A stretch of DNA of 64,000 bases from Parasphingorhabdus litoris DSM 22379 (GCF_020906275.1 NZ_CP086727.1:2976001-3040000); one strand, 5' to 3'; positions 42,557 to 51,094 are shown, counted from the first letter of the stretch. A program made the numbers and translations. Notes: generated by a model not told the origin, from the letters alone.

Positions 42557-44631
42557 GTTTACCTATATATAAAGGCGATCGATCGACAATTTTGCACAGT
42601 ACCTTTGCCGCTATGCTGGGTTGCGCTCTGCTCAGCTCCATCATCTTGCATAGTTCGGCGATCGCACAGACGCCGACAAGTGACCGTATTCAATATGATG
42701 AAGCCAATGGCTATTCACTCGCCTTTGTTGAAGCGGATGTAAAACGAGTAGTTGATGCTGTGATGGGTTCAATGCTCGGTGCCAGCTATGCAATCGACCC
42801 TGACGTAACAGGCAATATTACACTGCGCACTGTCAAACCGGTAACCGAAGCCTCGTTAATCCCACTTCTGGAACAGGCATTGGCAAGCGTGAACGCGGTG
42901 ATCATTAAACGTGGGGATAGTTATCGCATCATTGACCGGACCAAAGCTCGCAATGTTGCGCCGATCGGAACGCCCAGTCTAGCGTCAGCCGGGAATATCC
43001 CAATTGATGCTTCTGGCAACAAACCGAGACGGTTTGCACCATCGACACCTGGCTTCGCGACCGAAGTCGTCTCGCTTGAATATGGCAGTGCCGATGAGAT
43101 CGCGAAACTTATCGAGGGCTTTTTGGGGGACAAGATTGTCCAGCCGTCCAATGACGGGCGCAATCAGCTGCTTATCAGCGGAAGCGCTGACGAACGTGAT
43201 GCTGCCAAGAAACTTGTTGCCCGGTTTGATGTCGACACATTGGCTGAAATGAATTTTGAAATTTATCGACTGGAAAATGTCGACGCCGACACCATCGTGG
43301 CAGAACTCGACAAAATATTTGAGCCGCCTTTCGACATAATCGGCTCACGCATAAGGCTGGTGCCGCTTCCACGTTTGCGCTCGGTATTGGGAATTGCGAG
43401 CGGCAGTTCTGATCTGGCGCGCATTGAACCGTGGATCAGAAGACTGGATGCCGGCGGTTCGGGCAAACGGAAATTATACAGCTACGCTGTGCAAAACAGC
43501 CGCGCGGCGGATATCGCGGCATCCCTGCAACTGGTCCTTGGCGGAAGCGGCAGTAGTGCCGCTCCAAGCGCAGAACCATCAATCATCAATGTTGGAGGAG
43601 GCGGTGCAAGCCAAGGCGGCGATGAAGAAGGTCAAACTACGCCTATCAATGTCAGTTCATCACCGGTTTCTTTGGGATCTTCTGGCGGTTTGCGGATCGT
43701 TCCCAACGCGCAAAATAACAGTCTTTTGATATATGCCAATGGCGAAGAATATGGTTTCATTCGCGATGCTCTGGACAAGCTCGATCAGCCGGTAGCGCAG
43801 GTGCTTATCGAGGCCACTCTGGCGGAAGTCACACTGTCTGATGATCTGCGTTTTGGTGTTGATTTCAACATATTGCGATCTGGCTCGGATGGAACGAACA
43901 CAATCACCAATACGGGTACTGAGAGCGGGACACCGTCGCCGATTTTTCCCGGTTTTTCTGTGTCTGTCATCGGCTCGACCGCTTCGGCCGTATTAAACAC
44001 GCTGCAATCGAAAACAAACGTCAAGGTTCTGTCTGCACCCAAAATTTTGACACTGAACAACGAACCCGCAACATTGCAGGTCGGCGATCAAGTTCCGATT
44101 TTGACGCAGCAATCACAGGGTGTCGTGTCTCCCGGCGCACCGATCATCAACAATATTGAACTGCGCGACACCGGCGTCATCCTGCAAGTGACGCCCAGGG
44201 TCAATGATAGCGGCACAATCATACTCGATATCTCGCAGGAAGTGAGCGATGTCGCTGAAGCAACCACATCCGGCATCAACTCCCCGACCATCCAACAGCG
44301 CCGCCTTGCCAGCACGGTGGCGACGCGCTCTGGGCAGATGATTGCTCTGGGCGGCCTGATCAGAAACCGCCAAACCCGTATCAAGTCTGGCATTCCGGTG
44401 CTCAGCCAGATCCCATTGATTGGCGGCCTGTTCGGGCGCAAAACAGATACCGGGTCGCGCACGGAATTGATCATTTTGATCACACCGACCGTCATTCGTT
44501 CCCCGGACGAGATAGAGAATGTTGTCGATGCACTAATCGACGGACTTGATCTGACCCGGCCATTGCTTGACGATGCAAAAGCGGGGTTAGTGGGTGCCCG
44601 CTTAAATCCGGAACCAGTTGTTGTTGAATAA
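42553..44631 (+). CDS. gspD: Type II secretion secretin GspD
   Basis: The 692-residue outer-membrane channel subunit starts with TTG, overlapping the gspC stop as TTGA. A signal peptide ending SSAIAQ is followed by N0 (YSLAFVEADVKRVVDAVMG), N1-N3 domains, a Gly/Ser-rich loop (about 320-360) and the C-terminal secretin domain with VPILTQQSQG and the GLIRNRQTRIKSGIPVLSQIP signature. Fifteen such subunits form the gate. No pilotin gene is nearby. Confidence 0.95.
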   Translation: MSLPIYKGDRSTILHSTFAAMLGCALLSSIILHSSAIAQTPTSDRIQYDEANGYSLAFVEADVKRVVDAVMGSMLGASYAIDPDVTGNITLRTVKPVTEASLIPLLEQALASVNAVIIKRGDSYRIIDRTKARNVAPIGTPSLASAGNIPIDASGNKPRRFAPSTPGFATEVVSLEYGSADEIAKLIEGFLGDKIVQPSNDGRNQLLISGSADERDAAKKLVARFDVDTLAEMNFEIYRLENVDADTIVAELDKIFEPPFDIIGSRIRLVPLPRLRSVLGIASGSSDLARIEPWIRRLDAGGSGKRKLYSYAVQNSRAADIAASLQLVLGGSGSSAAPSAEPSIINVGGGGASQGGDEEGQTTPINVSSSPVSLGSSGGLRIVPNAQNNSLLIYANGEEYGFIRDALDKLDQPVAQVLIEATLAEVTLSDDLRFGVDFNILRSGSDGTNTITNTGTESGTPSPIFPGFSVSVIGSTASAVLNTLQSKTNVKVLSAPKILTLNNEPATLQVGDQVPILTQQSQGVVSPGAPIINNIELRDTGVILQVTPRVNDSGTIILDISQEVSDVAEATTSGINSPTIQQRRLASTVATRSGQMIALGGLIRNRQTRIKSGIPVLSQIPLIGGLFGRKTDTGSRTELIILITPTVIRSPDEIENVVDALIDGLDLTRPLLDDAKAGLVGARLNPEPVVVE

Positions 44632-45397
44632 CCTTTCATCCCCTTATGGCCCAGCCAAGCCAGCCAAGCCAGCCGAGCGTGGTTACATATTGATTACCGC
44701 TGTTTGGATGCTGCTGCTTGGCGCATCTATAGTTGCCGTAATCATGATCCACAATTTGCGCGCATCGGAAGAGCTGTCGTTCGAACGGGAGCAGGCGCAT
44801 ATCAGATATGCGCAAGAAAGTGCCATAGAAACAGTGGTGGCAGACATATTGTTCAACGGTCCTCGCAGCCAACTGGCGCGCTTGCCGGCCGAGACGAACT
44901 ACACGATAAACGGCGTCGCGATGCAGATCCGCGTCAGCAGTGAGAGCGGCAAGATTGATGTGAACCAAGCCGATCCGATTCTGATAGAACGGGCGCTCAG
45001 AGGATTTGGCATCCCTGGATCCCAGCGGCAGGCATTTTTGGCGATCATTGCTGGGGAGCGCAGCGCGAGCCGGCTGTTTCAATCCCCTGCCGATGTAGCA
45101 GCAGCCATGCAGCAGGCCGGGCTTGCGGCCGGCAGCAGCTTTTGTCCCGACAAATATTTTACAACATTTTCCGGACTTGGCCAACCAGTCGCCGGACAAA
45201 TGCGATCCGAGCTTGCCAAGGCTTTAGGACAGCCGAGCCTTCCAACTGAAGCCCGCGCCCGTCCCGGGACGGCTTTGAGGATTTCCGTGGCAACGGATGG
45301 AGCATCGCCACGGACAGCCGTTATTCGCACAAGCGGGCTTATTGGGCAGGCTTACAGCGTGTTGGATTGGTCGGATCAGGTGGGGTGTGAGCAATGA
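44618..45397 (+). CDS. gspK: Minor pseudopilin GspK
   Basis: The 259-residue protein starts at one of three successive TTG codons (44618, 44621, 44624) overlapping the end of gspD. The prepilin-like segment is RG/YILITAVWMLLLGASIVAV without Glu +5, as is normal for GspK. KIDVNQADPILIERALRGFG in the middle is the GspK helix-hairpin-like part. It is shorter than the usual 300-330 residues. Placement at the operon end instead of between J and L is unusual. Confidence 0.88.
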   Translation: MLLNNLSSPYGPAKPAKPAERGYILITAVWMLLLGASIVAVIMIHNLRASEELSFEREQAHIRYAQESAIETVVADILFNGPRSQLARLPAETNYTINGVAMQIRVSSESGKIDVNQADPILIERALRGFGIPGSQRQAFLAIIAGERSASRLFQSPADVAAAMQQAGLAAGSSFCPDKYFTTFSGLGQPVAGQMRSELAKALGQPSLPTEARARPGTALRISVATDGASPRTAVIRTSGLIGQAYSVLDWSDQVGCEQ

Positions 45398-45458
45398 CCG
45401 GTTGTCCAAATATCATCGCAGACAAGAGTTACACAAAACCAATAACAGGAGAATGAAA

Positions 45459-45785
45459 ATGAGGAAATTGGCAACTAAGCTTTTGGCAGCGCTGGGCATC
45501 CTCTCTTTACCGAGCCCTGCTTTGGCTGCCTCGGCTGTGCAAGTTAGCGATGCATCACAAATCAAGTTCCTGGTCTCTGACAATAAAGTTTTTCTGCGTA
45601 ATCTCGATCAGTTCGATTCAAGTTGGCTTAGTTGTTGCTATAACTATTGGTTCGATTTGACGACCGAGACCGGCAAATCCCACTATGCTTATTTTCTTCT
45701 GCGCAAAGCTTCCGGCGAAGCTATTCACTTTTTGGTCATCGATAAAACACAACCTAGCGCAATCCACTCGGTGGGAGATTTTTAA
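45459..45785 (+). CDS. Small Sec-exported protein downstream of gspK
   Basis: The 108-residue protein starts MRKLATKLLAALGILSL with a signal peptide ending SPALAA; SD AGGAG is about eight bases upstream, better placed than for the ATG two codons earlier. The mature part has VQVSDASQIKFLVSDNKVFLR, adjacent cysteines in WLSCCYNYWFDL, a weak helix HYAYFLLRKASGEAIHFLVI and a short tail. It fits the small exported family loosely. Its position right after the T2SS operon suggests joint expression. Function unknown. Confidence 0.7.
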   Translation: MRKLATKLLAALGILSLPSPALAASAVQVSDASQIKFLVSDNKVFLRNLDQFDSSWLSCCYNYWFDLTTETGKSHYAYFLLRKASGEAIHFLVIDKTQPSAIHSVGDF

Positions 45786-45797
45786 CGTCTCAGCTTC

Positions 45798-45823
45798 GGC
45801 TCACCACAGAGATTGTGTGAGCC
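45798..45823 (+). terminator. Hairpin between two small exported genes
   Basis: GGCTCA and TGAGCC flank CACA/TGTG with a small loop, giving a 10-bp stem with one bulged C, 13 bases after the stop at 45785. The sequence after it is TATCAACAG, not a T-run, so it could be a weak terminator, an mRNA stabiliser, or an attenuator for the next gene. Confidence 0.35.
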
Positions 45824-45870
45824 TATCAACAGACCCAGAACTTTCGCACATTCAATTCAGGTGAATAATC

Positions 45871-46209
45871 ATGAAACTCTTCTTAATCATCGCCTCTTTC
45901 TTGGTTTCATTTGCTACCCCGGTGCAAGCAGCAATCGTCGGTTCAGCGACAGAAAAAATCGCTATCACAGGAATATACTCTTATTCGGATTATGGCGGTG
46001 GCGATGTCGTTTTCACGATTGCGACTGTCGTCCCCGGTTGCGATGCGGGTTTTTGGCTACGGCCAAGCGATCCGGGTTTTGATCGCAATCTCGCGGCCGT
46101 GATGAGCGCTCATCTTTCAAATCGGCCCATTATCGTGTTGGCGCATGACGATCAGCTTTGGGGCGGCTCAACCGGCAAATATTGTCGTGTTGATATGATT
46201 GCGATTTGA
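45871..46209 (+). CDS. Small Sec-exported protein, two-cysteine type
   Basis: The 112-residue protein starts MKLFLIIASFLVSFATPVQA. The mature part shows EKIAITGIYSYSDYGGGDVVFTIA, a cysteine before GFWLRPSD, the helix FDRNLAAVMSAHLSNRPIIVLAH, a second cysteine and VDMIAI. The full family pattern is present although the T2SS operon separates it by 10 kb from the main array. Function unknown. Confidence 0.77.
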   Translation: MKLFLIIASFLVSFATPVQAAIVGSATEKIAITGIYSYSDYGGGDVVFTIATVVPGCDAGFWLRPSDPGFDRNLAAVMSAHLSNRPIIVLAHDDQLWGGSTGKYCRVDMIAI

Positions 46210-46239
46210 GTCTGCGGAGGCTTGAAAAGATCTGAATTT

Positions 46240-46500
46240 CTATTTGTAAATCCAGATTTTATCGATTTTTAGATAGCGGCCGCGTCTCTCATAGAATTGC
46301 ATTTTCACCGTTTTGTCCGCAGCCAGGGCCGTCAGTGCGGTTGAATATAGAAATTTTCAAAAGTCTGGATTATCCGTGATAATGCAGGAACCAGCGCTCT
46401 CATCTGAAACACCGGCAACACTAGCTGTCGCTGTTATGGCCACATCGAAAGGCTGCTCAAAATGGATCAGCGGCAAAAGGGGAGATAAACTACCAGTGCT
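46240..46500 (-). pseudogene. Decayed copy of a small exported protein (YLKxxKxW subgroup)
   Basis: On the minus strand the frame reads PLIHFEQPFDVAI ... SCIITDNPDF, a TGA stop (46357-46359), then KFLYSTALTALAADKTVKMQFYERRG and YLKIDKIWIYK with a TAG at 46240-46242. It matches ITDNPIYAEYLYSTLITAQ ... YLKLSKVWLAE of 33791-34180 and ALTALAADK of 29311-29703. The stop replaces one codon within the helix, the first cysteines and signal peptide are missing, and the 5' end runs into the tRNA-Gly region. So it is a remnant, not an active gene. Confidence 0.75.
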
Positions 46501-46529
46501 GAAGATTGAAAAACCGATATAGGAAAATC

Positions 46530-46604
46530 TGGAGCGGGCGAAGAGATTCGAACTCTCGACCCCAACCTTGGCAAGGTTGTGCTCTACCCCTGAGCTACGC
46601 CCGC
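46530..46604 (-). tRNA. tRNA-Gly(GCC)
   Basis: The minus strand reads GCGGGCGTAGCTCAGGGG from 46604, with anticodon arm CAACC-TTGCCAA-GGTTG (anticodon GCC), T-arm GAGAGTTCGAATCTC, and acceptor CGCCCGC followed by T and an encoded CCA at 46530-46532. All arms pair. The 234 bases upstream (46605-46838) contain no gene I can support and presumably the tRNA and trx-like promoters. The 3' end faces the pseudogene and the T2SS block. Confidence 0.95.
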
Positions 46605-46838
46605 TCGGCGGCTGTGACATGGGTATCGTCATCAGCAGGTGAGGCGCGCGGTTAGCATGGGTTATTGGGTCCGGCAAGCCCCATTTTTCAATCCATGGCC
46701 ATGAAAAGTAAAAATATGCTTGGCTTTGGCGGCTCCGACCCCACATAAAGCACCGATATACAAGAAAACAGTGCGCGATTCCCGCCGGAAATAATTGATG
46801 TAAATGTCATCAGGCGCCGCAGTTTACAGGAGCGAAAA

Positions 46839-47750
46839 TTGGCGACAGCAGGATTAACAGTGGACGAACAAAAGGCAGTTGAAGAGTTTCAGCAAGCCGT
46901 CGTCGCCCCCAGCATGAGTAAATTGGTCATTCTGGATTTCTGGGCAGAATGGTGCGGACCATGCAAAGCACTGACACCTGTGCTTGAAAAGGTGGCCGCC
47001 AGCTATGCCGACAAGGGCGTGATGCTGGCCAAGATCAATGTCGATGAGAATAAGTTCATCGCATCCCAGTTTCAGGTTCAGTCGATTCCCACCGTCTACG
47101 CAATATTTCAGGGCAAGCCTGTGGCAGACCTGACTTCGGCGCGTACCGAAAGCCAATTGGGACAAATTCTGGATCAGCTGCTTGAAAAGCTTCCCATTGG
47201 CGCAGGCGTCGAAGAGCCGAAGCAGGATATCGAACCTCTGCTCGCCATGGGTGAAGACGTCCTGAGCCAAGGAGATGGCGAACGAGCCGCTGGCATATTT
47301 GCCCAGATCGCCGATATGGCACCAGATAATGCAGAGGCCGTTGGCGGATTGATTCGCGCATTAGTGTTGGCCGACCATCTTCCTGAAGCGGAAGCGGCTC
47401 TGGCGGGCGTACCCGAGGCGATGGCGAGCGATCCTGCGATTGAACGCGCCAGTTCTGCTCTGGCGCTGGCCAAAGACAAGCCAGATGACAGTGAAGCAGA
47501 TGCGCTAAAGGCCGCGGTTGCCGCCAATCCGAAAGACCATCAGGCCCGCTTTGATCTGGCGAGCGCGATGATCGCATCTGGCGATCATGATGGTGCCGCC
47601 GAGCATTTGCTGACGATTATTGAAGCCGACAAAGATTGGAACGAAGGCGCAGCCCGCGCAAAGCTGCTGTCGCTATTTGAAGTGGTCGGCCTGGAAAACG
47701 AATGGGTTTCCGCTACCCGGCGCAAGCTGTCTGCGATATTGTTTGGATAG
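46839..47750 (+). CDS. Thioredoxin-TPR co-chaperone (YbbN/CnoX-like)
   Basis: The 303-residue protein starts with TTG (LATAGLTVDEQ) behind AGGAG. Residues 15-115 are a thioredoxin domain with an intact WCGPC site (Cys39, Cys42), unlike E. coli YbbN, where it is altered. The rest has TPR-like helices (EDVLSQGDGERAAGIFAQIAD, then NPKDHQARFDLASAMIASGDHDGAAEHL). Such proteins hold oxidatively damaged proteins and pass them to chaperones. It leads a plus-strand operon with the LON-domain and Trm112-like genes. Confidence 0.88.
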   Translation: MATAGLTVDEQKAVEEFQQAVVAPSMSKLVILDFWAEWCGPCKALTPVLEKVAASYADKGVMLAKINVDENKFIASQFQVQSIPTVYAIFQGKPVADLTSARTESQLGQILDQLLEKLPIGAGVEEPKQDIEPLLAMGEDVLSQGDGERAAGIFAQIADMAPDNAEAVGGLIRALVLADHLPEAEAALAGVPEAMASDPAIERASSALALAKDKPDDSEADALKAAVAANPKDHQARFDLASAMIASGDHDGAAEHLLTIIEADKDWNEGAARAKLLSLFEVVGLENEWVSATRRKLSAILFG

Positions 47751-47752
47751 AC

Positions 47753-48373
47753 ATGGCTGAAACCAAACGCATTTCGATCTTTCCGCTAGCTGGTGCACTA
47801 CTGTTCCCCGGCATGCATTTGCCGCTGCATATTTTTGAGGAGCGTTACCGCGCTCTGATTAACGACGCGATGGCACGGGATCGTCAGATCGGGATGATTC
47901 AACCCAAGACAGATGGCGAAGTGCCGGAACTTTTTGACATTGGCTGTGTCGGCAAGATTGTCGATATAGAGGCCATGGATGACGGGCGTTTTAACATTGT
48001 CCTGGAAGGCGTGTCGCGTTTCCGGGTCATCGAAGAACTGGACGCGTCCACCGCCTTTCGACAGGTACAGGCGGAAATCGAAGAAAATGCGGAACTGGAC
48101 GAAGTACTCGCCAGTGCCGAACGGGCCGCACTGGAAATCGAATCACGCAAATTTGCAGATTTGCAGGGCTATCAAGTGGATTGGGACAGTATCGGACGTC
48201 TTGACGACACGTCATTTGTCAATGGCATCGCCCAAATTGCTCCGTTTGATGCAGCATCCAAGCAGGCATTGCTGGAGATAGACGGCCTGTCAAATCGCGC
48301 GGAGCTGATCATCCAGCTGCTCGAATTTTTCGGCCGGCAAGATGGCGATGAAGGCCGCGTGACGCTTCAATAA
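47753..48373 (+). CDS. LON-substrate-binding-domain protein
   Basis: The 206-residue protein consists of the Lon N-terminal (substrate-binding) domain only: [26 protein letters not shown] at the start and [29 protein letters not shown] in the middle. It lacks the AAA+ and protease parts. The ATG at 47753 is two bases after the upstream stop. A role in protein quality control is inferred from the neighbouring co-chaperone. The stop overlaps the Trm112-like start by one base. Confidence 0.88.
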   Translation: MAETKRISIFPLAGALLFPGMHLPLHIFEERYRALINDAMARDRQIGMIQPKTDGEVPELFDIGCVGKIVDIEAMDDGRFNIVLEGVSRFRVIEELDASTAFRQVQAEIEENAELDEVLASAERAALEIESRKFADLQGYQVDWDSIGRLDDTSFVNGIAQIAPFDAASKQALLEIDGLSNRAELIIQLLEFFGRQDGDEGRVTLQ

Positions 48374-48558
48374 TGTCTGAAATCCCGGCCGGCACGTTTG
48401 ATACCAACTTGCTCGAAATTTTAGTCTGCCCGATGACGCGCACGGCGTTGGTCTATGACGAAGCGGCACAGGAATTGGTCAGCGAGGCCGCTGGCGTGGC
48501 TTATCCGATCAAACGGGGCGTACCCGTCATGCTGATCGAGGAAGCGCGAAAATTATAG
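48373..48558 (+). CDS. Trm112-family small protein
   Basis: The 61-residue protein has [18 protein letters not shown] and [20 protein letters not shown], the Trm112/YcaR fold. The zinc-binding cysteines are reduced to one (CPMT), as in many bacterial members. Eukaryotic Trm112 activates methyltransferases; the bacterial role is uncertain. It shares one base with the LON-domain stop, and its stop overlaps that of marC on the other strand. Confidence 0.85.
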   Translation: MSEIPAGTFDTNLLEILVCPMTRTALVYDEAAQELVSEAAGVAYPIKRGVPVMLIEEARKL

Positions 48559-49173
48559 AAAGCTGGCTTTGATACCGTCGACCACAAATTGGATCGCCAA
48601 AGCCGCCAATATCACGCCAAGCACACGGGTAATGACCGTTTCGACTTTCTGACCCAATATCTTCATCAATGGTCCGGCAGCAAGCATCGACACCAGCATG
48701 ACCAGCAAGATCACACCCATAGCAGCAAGCACAATCATCTGTTCGTTCCAACCGTCGCTCCGGCCGATGAAAAGCATCAAGGCCGCAATCGAACCTGGTC
48801 CAGCGATCATCGGCATTGCCATCGGGAAAATCGATACATCCTCTATTTCCGGAGTATCGATAATTTCCTGCGCCCGGCCTTCACGGCGCTCGGTGCGTTT
48901 TTCGAACACCATCTCAATCGCGATAATGAACAGCATGATGCCGCCTGCTATGCGGAAACTGTCAAGGCTGACCCCCATGGCGCGCAGCAAGGCTTCGCCG
49001 AAAAACCCGAAGATCAACAATATGATTGTTGCAACAAATATGGAGCGGAACGCCATGGCCCGGCGCTGCGCAGCGCTGGCATCGGTTGTCATGCTGGCAT
49101 AGATGGCAGCACAGCCCGGCGGATCAATGGCTACGAAGAATGTGATCAGGGCCGAAACGAACAGTTCAGTCAT
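48553..49173 (-). CDS. MarC-family integral membrane protein
   Basis: The 206-residue protein has six membrane helices and the family stretch [17 protein letters not shown] near the start plus [20 protein letters not shown] in the middle (both half-repeats carry a P-G motif). MarC/UPF0056 function is unknown; the old link to multiple antibiotic resistance has not held. The ATG overlaps the stop of the upstream lipoprotein gene by 4 nt. Confidence 0.88.
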   Translation of the reverse strand: MTELFVSALITFFVAIDPPGCAAIYASMTTDASAAQRRAMAFRSIFVATIILLIFGFFGEALLRAMGVSLDSFRIAGGIMLFIIAIEMVFEKRTERREGRAQEIIDTPEIEDVSIFPMAMPMIAGPGSIAALMLFIGRSDGWNEQMIVLAAMGVILLVMLVSMLAAGPLMKILGQKVETVITRVLGVILAALAIQFVVDGIKASFL

Positions 49174-49889
49174 TCAGTCGATCCCTGCACGTCATCATTG
49201 ACAATATCTTCCCATTCCGAGCCATTCCATAGGCGAACGACCAGCGATCGGGATTTGTCGGCAGAACTTTCCGCACTCCAAAAAATGGTGCCATCGGCCG
49301 AAGTGCCGTTTTTATTTTTCTCGCCGGCCTCAACTGCACCGACATCGGAGATTGAGTCTGTGGAGCAGCTTGCCACGCGGGTTGTCACAAAATCCGGCTC
49401 TTCCAAAGGCTTGTCCAGTGGCACACCATGGTCGAAAATCCATTTCCATTCGACATCCTTGCCGCGCAGGCGGCGATCTTCGGCATTCTGTTTTTCCCAG
49501 ATCGTCGTAAAATAGCCCGTACCCCCACTGGCACCTTGCCATGCGCCAGTGGCAACGCCCATGCTGCCATCGCAAGACATGAAAATTTTATGCGCTTGCC
49601 ATTCGGTGGCCCGCGGCGGATCGGCTTTGCCTTTCAACCAAACCTGAGCATTTACGATTTCCGGTGTGAACATGATCGCATCTGGTGCTGCTGTTTCACG
49701 AAAGGCGGTCCATTGCCCTTCTTCACGCGCTAAACGGGCAAAGGCTAGTTCCGCTTTCACAATATCACTGGGATTGGCGACCGGTTTACCAGCGGCCTTG
49801 ATAAACCGTTGGCGATCACTCGGGCGGCCGTTGCTGGCACAGCTTGCCAGTAATAATGCTATTCCCAATGCGGCGAACAAGCGTTTCAT
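49170..49889 (-). CDS. Putative lipoprotein, NTF2/DUF4440-like
   Basis: The 239-residue protein has a lipobox ending in LLASC (Cys17). AELAFARLAREEGQWTAFRETAAPDAIMF followed by a tryptophan-rich half (EWQAHKIFMSCDGSMGVATGAW) resembles the DUF4440/SnoaL cone fold. This would bind a small hydrophobic ligand or be structural. The C-terminal 70 residues are low-complexity and acidic. It starts 3 bases after folD ends and couples to marC. Confidence 0.7.
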   Translation of the reverse strand: MKRLFAALGIALLLASCASNGRPSDRQRFIKAAGKPVANPSDIVKAELAFARLAREEGQWTAFRETAAPDAIMFTPEIVNAQVWLKGKADPPRATEWQAHKIFMSCDGSMGVATGAWQGASGGTGYFTTIWEKQNAEDRRLRGKDVEWKWIFDHGVPLDKPLEEPDFVTTRVASCSTDSISDVGAVEAGEKNKNGTSADGTIFWSAESSADKSRSLVVRLWNGSEWEDIVNDDVQGSTE

Positions 49890-49892
49890 AGA

Positions 49893-50795
49893 CTATAATC
49901 CCTTCGGCTTATCCAGGCCCGCGCGCATCGATGCGGCGACCAGCGTATTGCGCAATAGCACAGCAATGGTCATTGGCCCAACTCCGCCGGGAACAGGTGT
50001 GATCGCGCGGACATGGTCCATCGCTTCAGCAGTCGCGACATCACCCACCAGCCGGCCCTTTTCTTTGCCGGGATCGGGGGCAAGCCGGTTTATGCCGACG
50101 TCAATTACCACTGCGCCATCTTTCAACCAGTCGCCCTTGACCATCTCGGCCCGGCCGACAGCGGCAACCACAATATCAGCGCGGCGTACCACATCCGGCA
50201 AATCGCGTGTCCGGCTGTGCGCCATGGTGACCGTGCAGTTTTCGGCCAACAGCAGCTGCGCCATCGGCTTGCCGACCAATATCGACCGTCCCACAACTAC
50301 TGCGTTTAGCCCCGACAGGTCGCCTAACTGGTCCTTAAGCAACATCAGGCTGCCTAGCGGCGTACATGGTGTCAAAGCCTCTTCGCCATTGGCGAGCCGG
50401 CCGGCATTGATGACATGCAGGCCATCGACATCCTTGTCGGGGTCAATCGCCATCACAACCGCTTTTTCATCCAGATGATCTGGCAACGGCAGTTGCACCA
50501 AGATGCCGTCAACGGTTTCATCCGCATTCAGTTTCTCGACCAGTGCGATCAGGTCTTCCTGTTTCGTATCGGCTGGCAGGCGATGTTCGAAGCTCTCCAT
50601 GCCGGCGGCAATGGTCGCTTTATGCTTGGAAGCAACATAAACTTGGCTCGCAGGATCGTCGCCCACCAAGACAACGGCAAGGCCTGGCGTGCGGCCGGTT
50701 TCTTCTTGAAATTTCGGGACTTCGGCCTTGATGCGTTCCCTAAGACCAGCGGCATAGGCTTTGCCGTCAATTATCGCAGCCCCGTTCTTGGTCAT
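49893..50795 (-). CDS. folD: Methylenetetrahydrofolate dehydrogenase/cyclohydrolase
   Basis: The 300-residue bifunctional enzyme interconverts 5,10-methylene-, methenyl- and 10-formyl-tetrahydrofolate. [15 protein letters not shown] with the catalytic Lys, [15 protein letters not shown] and the NADP-binding [17 protein letters not shown] are clear, as is [15 protein letters not shown] near the end. Length is normal. It overlaps yggT by 4 nt and is followed by the lipoprotein gene. Confidence 0.96.
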   Translation of the reverse strand: MTKNGAAIIDGKAYAAGLRERIKAEVPKFQEETGRTPGLAVVLVGDDPASQVYVASKHKATIAAGMESFEHRLPADTKQEDLIALVEKLNADETVDGILVQLPLPDHLDEKAVVMAIDPDKDVDGLHVINAGRLANGEEALTPCTPLGSLMLLKDQLGDLSGLNAVVVGRSILVGKPMAQLLLAENCTVTMAHSRTRDLPDVVRRADIVVAAVGRAEMVKGDWLKDGAVVIDVGINRLAPDPGKEKGRLVGDVATAEAMDHVRAITPVPGGVGPMTIAVLLRNTLVAASMRAGLDKPKGL

Positions 50796-51094
50796 AAAAC
50801 AGGTATGAGCGCCGCGCCGAGCGGAGGCAATATGGCATCTTGCAGGATGATGATACCGATGATCACCACCATCGGCGTCAAATCAATCGAACCAAAGTCC
50901 GGCATGATCCGCCGTATCGGACGATAAATCGGTGCCGTCAGGGCATCCAGTGTCGTCCAGATCGCCCGCGCAATGTCATTTTGCAGATTGATGACGTTAA
51001 ATGCAAGCAACCAGCTCATGATCGCTTGCACGATGATGACGGTAATCGCGACATTCAACAAAATGCTGATAATCTGAAACAGAGCAAAAAACAT
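50792..51094 (-). CDS. YggT-family membrane protein
   Basis: The 100-residue protein has two hydrophobic segments and the YggT motif [11 protein letters not shown] followed by [29 protein letters not shown]. The single-repeat form is usual in alphaproteobacteria. In plants and cyanobacteria related proteins help haem attachment or nucleoid distribution; its role here is unknown. It starts an operon with folD. Confidence 0.88.
   Translation of the reverse strand: MFFALFQIISILLNVAITVIIVQAIMSWLLAFNVINLQNDIARAIWTTLDALTAPIYRPIRRIMPDFGSIDLTPMVVIIGIIILQDAILPPLGAALIPVL

Noticed and set aside
46313..46522. Plus-strand frame of 69 codons beside tRNA-Gly
   Set aside because: It is the reverse of a decayed exported-protein gene on the minus strand, which explains the sequence better.
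23708..46604. Prophage, ICE or transposon carrying the T2SS block
   Set aside because: No integrase, transposase, relaxase or phage structural gene is present; the 10-base tRNA match alone is too weak.
48589..49515. 308-codon plus-strand frame across marC and the lipoprotein gene
   Set aside because: It spans two genes of the opposite strand and has a His/Gln/Arg-rich shadow composition.
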